In this document: positions 1-19,191 of the stretch, in pieces
Layout: each line of letters opens with the position of its first letter
How positions within the stretch are numbered: position 1 is the first letter of the stretch
Notes under the pieces: model-generated
Database searches by the model: none
What the model was told of the DNA's origin: nothing
The model's input: the letters and a program-made list of their open reading frames with translations, nothing else
Assembly (NCBI RefSeq): GCF_963924675.1
Contig: NC_089226.1
Span: 40,503,124-40,567,123, forward strand
DNA length: 64,000 bases
Direction: 5' to 3'
From: Phocoena phocoena
Taxonomy: Eukaryota > Chordata > Mammalia > Artiodactyla > Phocoenidae
Program-made: the position numbers and the translations under genes

Positions 1-139
1 CAGACTGTGTTGCATACTTCATTGGCTGTTATTATGGACCTCACACTACCTCTTTGCTCTAACTGTTCCTTCAGCACACCCAAATAGCTACCCACTTTGT
101 CCTGTTCCCCAAACCACAAAGTCCTAATTATAAATCTCA

Positions 140-8013
<7,874 letters not shown>

Positions 8014-8384
8014 CTACCTCTGTTTTAAGTGTTGCTTGTTGGAAAGTAATGTTGGATAGAAGGATGAAGACGACCGAAAAGAGGCAGGGAAAAGGAGATG
8101 AATGGGCCCCTGGATCCTAGCTACGAGAGGCCCTCTGAGAATGCTGAGATTTGAGGGCTTACACCTGGGGTAGAAACAACATGTCTGAAGAGTTAGAAAA
8201 TAAGGGCGTAGTTTGAGGAAAACAATTAATTGTGCTTATCACTACTTAAAATTATACTGCATAATTAGTTTGTTATCTAAACTCCCGTTAGTGGTAAACT
8301 CCATGACGGAGACTATCTCTGACGTGTAATATTTGCATATTTCTTTCATGCCTGAGTTAAAATAATATTTATAAGATTAAGAAG

Positions 8385-8525
8385 CACTGATGTGGGCGTG
8401 GGTGTGGTGGGATGAATTGGGAGATTGGGATTGACGTATATATATACACTAATATGTATAAGATAGATAACTAATAAGAACCTGCTGTATAAAGAAAATA
8501 AAATTCAGAAAAAATATTTTTAAAA
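8385..8525 (+). repeat. L1 3'-end fragment
   Basis: GATGAATTGGGAGATTGGG, then 'cactaatatgtataagatagataactaataagaacctgctgtata' style end and A-rich tail, as in the copy at 25385-25655. Confidence 0.7.
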
Positions 8526-8959
8526 AAAAGAAGCACCGTTGAGTCCCTGAGAAAGTATTTCATCAGTAGTAATTCCACAGGGGAAGATGAATTCTTTTAT
8601 GTTACAAAACTCTACTTAAGGAATTATGTATATCATTTATCATGAGTCTCTCCAAGTTTTGTGATAAGGTATATTTAAGTTTTTCAACTCCTTTTCTAAG
8701 GTATTTAGGAAAATACAGTTGTCATGGTGTCAGTCTCTAGCTAAACAATACATGTGGGGTGTTTGTTGGGGGTGTGTGTGAATTTTCGAGGGAGGAAGCT
8801 CAACGTTGGCAAGCTCAACAGATCCTGCTGGACAGTCATGTTTGAGAAATACTGTACTTTATGCATAAGTTTGTAAAAGATTTTAATACCTTATTGCAAA
8901 ATTTGATTAATATTTATCTTGGGCTCTATTTGTGCCAGTCACTGTGCTAAGTGTTTTAA

Positions 8960-9420
8960 ACATATTTCTCCTTTAATCTTTATAAGGGCTCATACTTACG
9001 CAGTTTGGCTGGGGCGTCTGCTGTCTCAGCTGGGCTTGACCTGAGGGTCAGCTGATCTAGGCTGGGCTCAGCTGGGTGGTTCTACTTCAAGTTATAGGTC
9101 TACAGGCCATTTAGAAGACTGTGCCATGTGTGTCTCATTCTTCTTGTACTAGCAGGCTGGTCAGGGTATGTCCTTCTCATGGAGATGGTAGAGGTACAAG
9201 ATGTAAGCCTTGCCTGCATTACATGTCTAAAATCCACAAATCCCATGGCCAAACCCAAAAGTCAAGGGTGGGAGAGGGGTGACACTCAGCTTTTTCAGTT
9301 GCAGAAACTGCAGAGTTACATAGAAAGGGGTGTGGATGATGGGAGGAGCAGGGCCAACCATCAGTCACATATGGAAAATAATCCAGTTGCATTCCCTTAT
9401 CTCACATCCTAAATAAAAAT
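8960..9420. repeat. Old interspersed repeat, family not identified
   Basis: Contains repeated CAGCTGGG-type motifs (9025-9085) and a G-rich block. Looks like a diverged repeat of intergenic DNA between MED17 and C11orf54. The open stretch 9128-9412 shows no protein signature. Confidence 0.3.
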
Positions 9421-9547
9421 AAATTCCAAATGGAGTAAAGATCTAAGTATAAAAAACAGTGAAGTCGTCTGCAGACTAAGATACACATAAGGTATATACA
9501 TACCTAAGTCCTGCTTAGAGGGAAGTGTTCTACAAAAATATTTGTCA

Positions 9548-9751
9548 GGGGGCTTCCCAGGTGGCGCAGTGGTTGAGAGTCCGTCTGCCAATGCAGGGGA
9601 CACGGGTTCGTGCCCTGTTTTGGGAAGATCCCCTATGCCGCGCAGCGGCTGGGCCCGTGGGCCATGGCTGCTGAGCCTGCGCGTCCGGAGACTGTGCTCC
9701 GCACGGGAGAGGCCTCAACAGTGATAGGCCCGCATACCGCAAAAAAAATTT
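9548..9751 (+). repeat. CHR-2-type SINE (long form)
   Basis: GGCTTCCCAGGTGGCGCAGTGG start, full tRNA-like head, GCGTCCGGAGACTGTGCTCCGC middle and A tail. Flanked by TTTGTCAG at 9540-9547 and 9752-9759. Confidence 0.9.
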
Positions 9752-10175
9752 TGTCAGATTTTGAGGGTTTATGGAACTCAAATCTACGAAAGGGAAGAAC
9801 TGAACCCCACACCATCTTTCAGGATTGAGGAGGCAGAGATCTGCCAGGCTCTGAATTAAAATCCCGGAAGTAACAGAGTAACAGACTCTAGGTAGAAGTG
9901 GCCTGAGTTTTATTTAAAATGCAACTGAGCCCCAACCCAGCTCCTTCTCCGATTACAATGAGCTAATCAGTCTCACACTTCATCTGCCTAGCAAAACAAA
10001 GGTGGAAATCCTCACTGGTGAAAGATACCATCTTAGCAGTAGTAAGGGGTAGGAAAAAGTGACTGATAAAACATAAGCAAAAACAAATAATAGGAACTAA
10101 TTCATGGATGATCAAAACATTGGTGATGGAAGACAAGGACTTTAACAGATTAGTATGTTAAAAAAGAAAAAATAG

Positions 10176-10285
10176 AGGACTTTTCTGGTAGTCCAGTGGT
10201 TAAGACTCCGTGCTTCCAATGCAGGGGGCATGGATTCAATCCCTGGTCAGGGAAGTTCTGCATGCTGCACGGCCAAAAAAAAAAG
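10176..10285 (+). repeat. CHR-type SINE (short form)
   Basis: ACTTTTCTGGTAGTCCAGTGG start, GATTCAATCCCTGGTCAGGG B-box region, A tail. Confidence 0.85.
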
Positions 10286-11485
10286 GAAAATGGACAAAAT
10301 GGATGAAAAGATGGGCAGTTTCAACAGAAAAATTTCAGTCTATAAAAAAAAAAGATCAAATGTACATTCTAGACTAAAAACTAGATGCAATTAATAACCC
10401 AAGGTTTACTAAGAGATTTGACACAGCAAAGTATTAGTGAACTCAAAGATTGGACAATGGAAAAGTCCAAAACACAGAACGGAGTGTAAGATAATTTGGG
10501 ATACACATTCAAAATTCTTACAGTCATTAATAAGCTAATAAGGGAATACTGTGAATATCACCCCTTTTCCTGCTTCCTCTGGCACAAATACCAGTTTTTC
10601 TTAGTTTTAGTGCCCTACACCCCAGACTGTAATGTAGTTCTTCACAGCTGGGGCCACCCTCCAGATGAAGCACCAAGAGAAAAGAGAGAGAAAAATGGGA
10701 CCACAAGAAACCCATTTCCTGATTCCTCTGGAATCATTTTTCCTTGGTGTTTTAGGTAACAGCTACCCTGATACCACTGGTACAGCAGTGCAGCTCTGAC
10801 TGCACTGGGACTAGCCTCTGGGCAGAGCCAAGACATAAAAAAGAAACAAGAAAAAAATGGAGACTTTCACACTGTGGCCTGCTGAGGCTCCCTTTCCTGG
10901 TTCTCTGGCCAAAAAGAACTGTCTCTTGGGAGTTTTTGCTGTCCATGCCCATTGCGTAGTTCTGTGACCCAGACCGCCTCAGATAAGAGAGGAAAGAAAA
11001 ATCAGGAAACTCATCATCAGTATTGTTCATTCTTCAAGTTTTGACTTCCCTCTTCAACCATTCAGTCAAAATGGTTTAATTTTCAACAGTGTTCTGGGAG
11101 TTGCTTTTTGTATTTTATCCAAGATTTTGTATTTTGGAATTGTGGAAGAAATAGCCTGTTGTGTTATTGCATCTTGGCCAGTACCGGAAATTCATGTGTT
11201 CTTTAGTAAATTTATTTTTGTGTTTGTGATATGAAGTGTCCTCTAATGTACAATACCTTACAGGGTAATACTGATAGGACTTATCCTTTCTTACTTTAAT
11301 TATTTGTTCATATGTCAGTCAGTGTCCCCAGCTGACTGGGGTAGGCCTGGTACAATGCTTGGCACATTGATGGTGTTCAGTAAATTGTCCTGGAATGAAT
11401 GGTAGAACAAGCCACACGGAGGCATCACAGAGAACCTAAAAGGAAGCTGGGCTTTTAAAACCGAAAGCAAATGAGAGTCTGCTTT
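10286..11485. other. Intergenic, nothing recognised
   Basis: Between MED17 and C11orf54. Several short open frames on both strands (10496-11030) have no recognisable domain and overlap each other, so I treat them as chance. Confidence 0.5.
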
Positions 11486-11486
11486 T

Positions 11487-11632
11487 ATTTTTTAAAATAT
11501 TCATTTATTTATTTGCCTGCACCGGGTCTTAGTTGCAGCACATGGGATCTATTTCCCTGACCAGGGGTCGAACCTGGGCCCCCTGCGTTGGGAGTGCGGA
11601 GTCTTAACCACTGGACCACCAAGGATGTCCCC
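11487..11632 (-). repeat. CHR-type SINE
   Basis: Reverse-oriented: T-rich head, CCTGACCAGGGGTCGAACCT B-box complement, ending CCACTGGACCACCAAGGATGTCC. Confidence 0.85.
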
Positions 11633-11899
11633 CTATCCCATATATTTTAAAATGAACTGGTAGGGCTCTATAAAAGCCCTACTGGGATTAGACTGATGTT
11701 GAATTGAATTTATAGGTTTGAGAATTGATACTTCTATGAGATTGCATCTTCCTGGATGTACATGTTTATTTTGATTTATTTGAGTTTTCAACAGTTTTAT
11801 AATTTTCTCCATAAAGGTTATATATAATTTTTGTTAAATAAAAATACTGCTGTGTACTTTTGGTAACATTGTAATTGGTATCCTTTTCAGATTTCCTTT

Positions 11900-12020
11900 T
11901 TTTTGGTTTTGACCATGTCACTGAGGCTTGCAGGATCGTAGTTCCCCAGTTAGGGATCTAATCCCGGTCCTTGGCCCTGAGAGCACGGAGTCCTAACCAC
12001 TGGACCGCCAGAGAATTCCT
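11900..12020 (-). repeat. CHR-type SINE
   Basis: Reverse copy ending CACTGGACCGCCAGAGAATTCC, with T-run at its left end. About 90 bases from the L1 fragment that follows. Confidence 0.8.
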
Positions 12021-12109
12021 GCCAAATTTACATTTTTAACCTATTTTTTGTTGGTATGCAGAAATACAACTCATTATTGTACATTGATTTTACAGTTAGC
12101 AATTTTTTC

Positions 12110-12600
12110 CCCTTGTTGAAGTATAGTTACAATATTGTGTTAGTTTCACGCGTACAGCAAAGTGGTTCAGTTATATATATTTTTTTCTCAGATTATTTTC
12201 CATTATAGATTACAAGATATTGAATATAGTTCCCTGTGTTTTACAGTAAATCCTTGTTTCTTATCTATTTTACGTATAGTAATGTGTATCTGTTAATTCC
12301 ACATTCCTAATTTATCCCTCCCCCACCCGCTTCCCCTTTGGTAACCGTAAGTTTCTTTTCTATGTCTGTGAGTCTGTTCCTGTTTTGTATATAGATTCAT
12401 TTGTATTATTTTTTAGTATGTGTGCTGCCGAAGCGAGCACATTTGTATTTTTTAGATTCCACATTTAAGTGAAATCATATATTTGTCTTTGTCTGAGTTA
12501 CTTAGTATGATATTCTATAGGTCTATCCATGTTGCTATAAATGGCAGTATTTCATTCTTTTTTTATGGCTGAGTAATATTTATATTTAGGAACCTCTTTG
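12110..12600 (-). mobile_element. L1 3'-UTR fragment carrying a U6 insert
   Basis: Reverse-oriented L1 3' region ('ttgaagtatagttacaatattgtgtt', 'ctattttacgtatagtaatgtgtatctgtta'). It parallels the copy at 46612-47560. Between 12411 and 12440 it contains a stretch absent from that other copy. Confidence 0.8.
12411..12440 (-). pseudogene. 3'-truncated U6 snRNA retropseudogene fragment
   Basis: Read on the minus strand from 12440, the first 20 bases (GTGCTCGCTTCGGCAGCACA) are the exact 5' end of U6 snRNA, and the match runs to about nucleotide 30 with one change. It is flanked by the 9-base duplication ATTTGTATT (12399-12407 and 12441-12449), as expected for reverse-transcribed insertion without an A tail. 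Confidence 0.85.
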
Positions 12601-13125
12601 AACTCAGTCTGTTAATTTAGCTATAGAGTCTCTTGGGTTTTCCAAGAAGTCAGTCATGTTTTCTGCTGAAAAAATTATTTTTTCCTTCCCTTTCAGTTGT
12701 TATACCTATTCTGTCTTTGTCTTTTTTTCCTGGTTGAAACTCCAATAGTTAATGATATTGGGCATCCTTGTCACATTCCTAAAGTGAATATGGTATTAAC
12801 ATAATTTTGCAAATATCTACCTAGCTAGCTAGCATTTTAAAAATTGCTTCTCACAATATGCGCTAGATGTTAGCTTCATGGAGTTCAGGTGATCCTATTT
12901 TGTTTACAATGGCCTCTGCCATTTTTTGAAAATACCAAGTCCTCTTCTGCCTCTGAGCCTTTAAATCTGCTGGAAAGGATGTTCCTCCAAATAACTCCAT
13001 AATAATGGCTCACTCTCTCAGTTTTTTCAGGCCTTTGTTCAAATGTCTCTTTATCAGAGGCTTTCCCCCATCTCTCTCTATAAAATGTGTCATATAGAGT
13101 CTGAGTCCACCTTTGATGTTTGACT

Positions 13126-13485
13126 GCTGACAGCTGTTAAGCCTTACCCCACTCCTTCCTCCCCTTCTGCCCCACGTTTGTGCAATAAAGCCTGGCTGCT
13201 TCTTGCTTTGCCACCTGTGGGAAATTCAAACTGCATGCAGAACCATCACCCTGGCCCAACCCCCTAACCACCATAAAACCCCCAAGCCAGTCTCCTCTCT
13301 CTGTTCTCTCAGGCCATTTTTGGACTTGCTTGGGAGCTGCCCTGCTTTCCCCAGAAAGCCTTACTAGGGGAATAATAAAGTCTTTCATACACCCTTGGTA
13401 TGTGTGTGACTTCATCAGTCTCAACATCTGAGCTGAATTTTGGGTGGGAGTCCACCTTTTCTCAGTGTGGATGCCCACAACAAAA
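13126..13485 (+). mobile_element. Probable solo retroviral LTR
   Basis: Begins TGACTGCTGACAG. Contains a TATA-like CCATAAAACC (13271) and an AATAAA at 13374-13379 followed by a T-rich segment, and ends near CCCACAACA. Resembles a gammaretrovirus-like (ERV1) solo LTR; no internal genes. Confidence 0.5.
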
Positions 13486-13849
13486 TAACATCCTCCTTCA
13501 CAGTCCATCTTCTGCTTTATTTTTTCTTCATAGCACTAGTACCACCTGACATAATATGTATTTGCCTTCCCCTACTATATAAATGACTGAATGATAGATC
13601 CCAACATCTAGTGAAGTATCTGTCGTAATCATTCATTCAACAAATATTTGAGTGCCCACTTTGGCCAGGTTCTCTTAAAGGCAATAGTGCTATAGTGGTG
13701 ATCAAAGCCCTTGCCATGGAGCTTACATTCCAGAGGGCAGGGTAGGTGTTCATTCAGTATGTATTTGTTAAATGAATCAATACTAATATTATTTTTGTCT
13801 GGAGGTAGGATATTAAAAAGAAACACAATATCATATTATGAATGTAAAG

Positions 13850-15029
13850 TTTTTATTCATTTCTTTTGGTACAAACTAGTGAATATTTAGGAATTTATAC
13901 TCACAGGACATGTTATAGTTAACATCCAAAGACAAAAAATATTTCTTGACAATTTTTTATATGCTTAGTACTAAAAAGCTCCTAACTCAGTGTTGGCATT
14001 ACAAGATTAGAGAGTTGTTGTTTTGGGCTCATGATTATTATAGAAAAACACTGAGGAAAACTTCAGTCATTACAATTGGTAAAGGTATAACTTTACATTT
14101 CATGAAGGATAGTAGTCATATTTGGCAATAGCCTCATTTATAAATTAAAGTATACTCACTTCGAGGTTGTATTTTGATGCTGTTTCTTTTCACTTCTTGC
14201 AAATAACCAACAAGGCACAAACTGCTTCCAATTGACAGTCCAAACAAAGGAGGAATCATGGCTAACCGTCTGGTTGCTAATACTTGTTAAAGGCAAATTG
14301 CAAACTTCAGAGTATGGTTCAACATCACCAAAAGGAGTAAAGTTGCTCCCTCTGACCACCTTATTCCATGAAAAAAGTGTACTTTGACTTCTAAAATGGA
14401 TTTTAAAAATTCAGTAGAAAGGTTTAGCAACTATCAACATTTCCAGCACTGATTTTTCTAATACCCAGAAACATCCACTTAGCAGTTGTAAGACTAACTT
14501 GAAAAACTGAATATACAAATGTAAATTATTGCCATTAGCTAGTAGGAATCATCACTTGATTCTTAATCCTGTTTATATTTAATTATAAACATAAGACTGA
14601 TTTTTTTTTTTTTTTTTTTTTTTTGCGGTACATGGGCCTCTCCCGTTGCGGAGCACAGGCTCCGGACGCACAGGCTCAGTGGCCATGGCTCACGGGCCTA
14701 GCTGCTCCGTGGCATGTGGGATCTTTCCGGACCAGGGCGCGAACCCGTGTCCCCTGCATCGGCAGGCGGACTCTCAACCACTGTGCCACCAGGGAAGCCC
14801 AAGGCCGATTTTTAGAATAAAAAGAATGAAGAACATCTCCATCATGTGTCTTTGTTCCCAATAATCCCTTTCCGATAGATCTGTGAAGTAATACAGAGCA
14901 CAGTGTCGACATACCTTTCATTTCAAAGGCCAAAAAAAATAGGGCTTATTAAGTAGTGAGATCATTTCTATTAGGCTTTATATTAGTATCAATTAATGAG
15001 TTAATCAGTCAAACGAGTAATCAGTTGAT
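13850..15029 (-). other. C11orf54: C11orf54 3' UTR (probable)
   Basis: Sequence downstream of the C11orf54 stop (15030). The first good reverse-strand AATAAA is TTTATT at 13852-13857. A CHR SINE sits at 14600-14800. An uninterrupted frame at 14156-14404 (minus) is noted under findings. Confidence 0.45.
14600..14800 (-). repeat. CHR-2-type SINE (long form)
   Basis: Long T run, then GCGGTACATGGGCCTCTCCC, ending CACTGTGCCACCAGGGAAGCCC. Inside the probable C11orf54 3' UTR. Confidence 0.92.
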
Positions 15030-18000
15030 TTAATCTCGCCCAAATGAATGGGTCTCTGTTGGTTGATCAATGCGATAGAGAAACTCTGCAGGTAAGAAGT
15101 ATCCAAGATATTCCACTATATCTGGGGTGGTGTCATAATGGTAGTGTCCACCTTCTCCATGATGACTAAAACAATGAGTGTGCTCCAACCGCAAATCAAA
15201 CCCCTAGGACAACAGAGAAGCTATCTGTTAGTATTCCAATTATTTTGCATAGAACTTGTTTAAGGGGATGGGAGACCTTTTTAATTTATGTTACAATAAT
15301 TTTTATTTTTATTTTTTTGGTAGGTAATACAGTCACATGATTCAAAATTCAGAGAGTGCAAAAGCATACATTCAGTAAAATGTATCTTTCCATCTCCTGC
15401 CCTCACTTCCTTTCCTAGAAGGCAACCAACGTAAGCAGCTTCTTCTATATCCTTCCAAAAGGATTATTTTTAATTTATTACTTGTATGGTAGTACTCTGC
15501 ACCTACTGTGCTGTATGTTGCTCTTCTTCATTTAACAGTATAGCTTTCAGATCTTTGTATATCAGAACATAAAAGAGCTGCCTAATTCTTTTATATCTAT
15601 GGTATTCTACTGTATGTGCATACCACTTTCCAACTGACATTAGATTATTTACAGTTCTTCTGCTATTACAGCAATGCTGTCATGAATAACCCTTTTAACT
15701 AGTCATTTTATGCACATAAGCATATATTTAATGATAAATTCCTAGATATGTAATCACTGGATCAAAAGATATAGTCAGTATTTTGGTAGATATTTGCTTT
15801 AAATTAGTCTATATTATTTTTCTAGGGTAGAATATTAGAATATAATGAACAGTATATAAAACAGCAAATAAGATGATAGGAGACCTGAATCCTGTCCTGA
15901 TTCTACTATTTAATAATGTGACTTTGGGTGTTATTTAAATGCCTGTGCCTTCAATTCTCCAAAGGTAAAATCTGCTCTGCCTAAATCATAGGTGGTCAGA
16001 TACTTGCTCCCTTACCTTTCAAGACAATTCTACAGACTACTCTAGTTCTTAAATAAGAACACAAAAAGTGCCTAATTCTAAAAGAATATTCTAAAAATCA
16101 AGCATTATTGCAATGTAAAAGACAGACATAGACTTACTGGGTCTCTGGAGATAAAAACTGGCAGACAAACCAAAGGAGCCTTCATCTCATAAAAACGTAA
16201 CCATTTATTCACATCTTCATCAGAGTTCAATGGGCAGGAAGAAAATTCTGCTGGCTACAATAAAAGGACATTAAACAAGTAAACATCGAATATTATTGAG
16301 CTAAAAATTTATATATAATTTCATTCTTAAAACCTTTAAGCCTTCTTATACATTCTATTGTTATTTTTGGCACCAAGAGAAGTTATATACCCTAGTTTTC
16401 AAAAGGACCACCAATCAATGCGTACACACTAAAAGATATGAATGAATAAATAAAGGAGTCTCTCAGTTTTCCTATGAGTATATCCTCATCCCAGTCTTAA
16501 ATGTCATTATTTATACTGGTAAATGAAAAAAAAGGAAGACATTGAAAGTGGGGTAGGAGCATCAAACAGAATAACAGACTTAGGAATAAACTTAAGGAGG
16601 CAAAAGACTTGTACACTGAAAAGTACAAAGCATTGCTGAAACGAATTTTAAAAGACTCCAGTAAGTGGAAAGACATCTTGTGTTCATGGATTGGACAACT
16701 TAATATTGTTAACATGTCAATACTATCAAAAGCAATCTAAAGATTCACTGCATTCCCTGTCAAAATCCCAATGACGTTTTTGCAGAAATACAAAAATCCA
16801 CCCTAAAATTCATACGGAATCTCAAGGGACCCCAAACAGCCAAAACAATCTTGAAAAAGAAGAAGGAAGTTGGAGGTCTCACACTTATTGATATCAGACT
16901 TGCTACAAAGCTACAGTAATCGAAATAGTGTGATACTAGCATAACGACAGGCATACAGATCAATGGAATAGAATAGAGATCCCAGAAGTAAACCCTTGCA
17001 TATATGGTCAAATGGTTTCTCACAAGGATGCCATGACCATTCAATGGAGAAACGGCTGTCTTTTTAACAAATAGTGCTGGGAAAACTGGATATCCACATG
17101 TAAAAAAATTAAGTTAGACCCTTACTTTATATCATATACAAAAATTAACTAAAAATGGATCAGACACCTAAATATAAGAGCTAAAACTGCAAAGACTCTT
17201 AGAAGAAAACATAGGAGGGAAGTTTCATGACATTGAATTTGACTTTTTGGATATGACATCAAAAGTACAGGTAATAAAAGGAAAAATAAACAGGTGGGAC
17301 TACGTCAAACTAAAAAGCTTCTGCACAGCAAAGGAAACAGTCAACAAAATAAAAAAGGCAGCCTATAGAATGAGAGAAAATATTTACAAACCATATATCT
17401 GATAAGGGGTTAATATCCAAAATATATAAGGAATTCAATAGCAAAAAAAAAAGCCCAATTAAAAAATGATCAAAGGACTGAATTAGACATTTTTCCAAAG
17501 AAGACATACAAATGGCCAACAGGTATATGCAAAAGCACTCAACATCACTATTCATTAGGTAAATGTAAATCAAAGCCATGAGATATCACTCACTCTAGTG
17601 CAGATGGCTGTTCTCAAAAAGACAAGAGATGAAAAGTGTTGGTGAGGATGTGGAGAAAAGAGAACACTTGTACACCGCTAGTGGGAATGTAAACCGGCAT
17701 GACCATTATGGAGGTTCCTCAAAAAATTAAAAATAAAACCACCATATGATCCAGCAATTCTGCTGGGTATATAGCCAAAGGAAATGAAATCACTACCTTG
17801 AAGAGATATCTGCACTCCTATGTTCACTGTGGCATTATTCACATTAGCCAAGATTGGGAAACAACCTAAGTGTCCATCAACAGATGAATGGATAAAGAAA
17901 TTGTTATCTGTATCTTTTTAGTTGTGATATGTATATGAAATATTATTCAGGCATAAAAGAAGGAGGAAATCCTGCCATTTGTAACAATATAGATGAACTT

Positions 18001-19148
18001 GGAGGACATTATACAACACTAAGTGAAATAAGCTAGTCACGGTCAAATATTGCATGATATCATTTATATGTGGAATCTAAAGAAGTCCAACTTAGAGAAA
18101 CAGTATAATGGTGGTTGCCAGAGGATGAGGGGGTGGGGGAAATGGGGAAATGTTGATCAAAGGGTACAAACTTCCAGTTATAAGGTGAATAAGTTCTAGA
18201 GAGCTAATGCACATCATGGTAACTGTAGTTAATAATAAAGTATTGTTTACTTGAATTTTAAGAAATCCTATAATCCTTTGGTATTTACAAATAGATTTAG
18301 CTAAAATTTTGTCGTGAATTGGGAAAGTAGTTTCACAAATGTTGTGTCTTTCTATGCAGAATCAGCTGGCTTGCCATTTAAAATTATCAGGATAAAAAAC
18401 ATCAAAACAATACATTTGCTAATGGCTTCATTGTTAAAACAAAAAGGACATTAAGTTATAACACTTTTACACTTCATTCATTTATTTGTTCACTCACCTA
18501 CCAAAAATTATTTTAAAAGTCCTAGATGACCTGGTCTGTCTTCATATAGTATTCTGTCATTAATGTCTTATAAACTTATTATAGTTAGCCCATAAGATAA
18601 TAATTTTCGTGAGTTCTTTCCCTAAAACCACAACCATCTTAATAGCAAAGTCTATATAGGTGTTCTAGCAATGAAAATAATCAGTTTCTAAGGCTTATAC
18701 TCACATCTATCTCAATCTTTAATACAAATTGAGAAGAAAGTTCTAATATATTAATATGAAAAAAGGACTCCAGCTGGACATTATCATACAAGTTGCTTTA
18801 CAGTATTGTTTGTCATTTAAATTTGAAAGCAATATGATCACAGTAAAAGGATTTGTTCAGGGTGTCTTTAAAAGTTAAATTCTCAGGTCTTCCCTGGTGG
18901 TCCACTGGGTAAGACTCCGTGCTCCCAATGCAGGAGGCCCAAGTTCAATCCCTGGTCAGGGAACTAGATCCTGTATGCATGTTGCAACTAAGAAGTCCAC
19001 TAAGAAGCCGGCATACCGCACTAAACGTGCCACAACTAAGACCCAATGCAACCAAAAAAAAAAAAAAAAAAATTTTAAAAAAAGGTTAAATTCTCAATGT
19101 ATATTAAAAAAAAATCCTACGATCTTAAGCACATGCACGCGCACGTGC

Positions 19149-19191
<43 letters not shown>

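Noticed and set aside
13137..13508. 123-codon minus-strand frame
   Set aside because: Lies within a probable LTR and is antisense to it; no viral or cellular domain seen.
14623..14933. Frames with the '[22 protein letters not shown]' pattern, seen at many sites
   Set aside because: They are translations of CHR SINEs and recur wherever a SINE lies; not genes.
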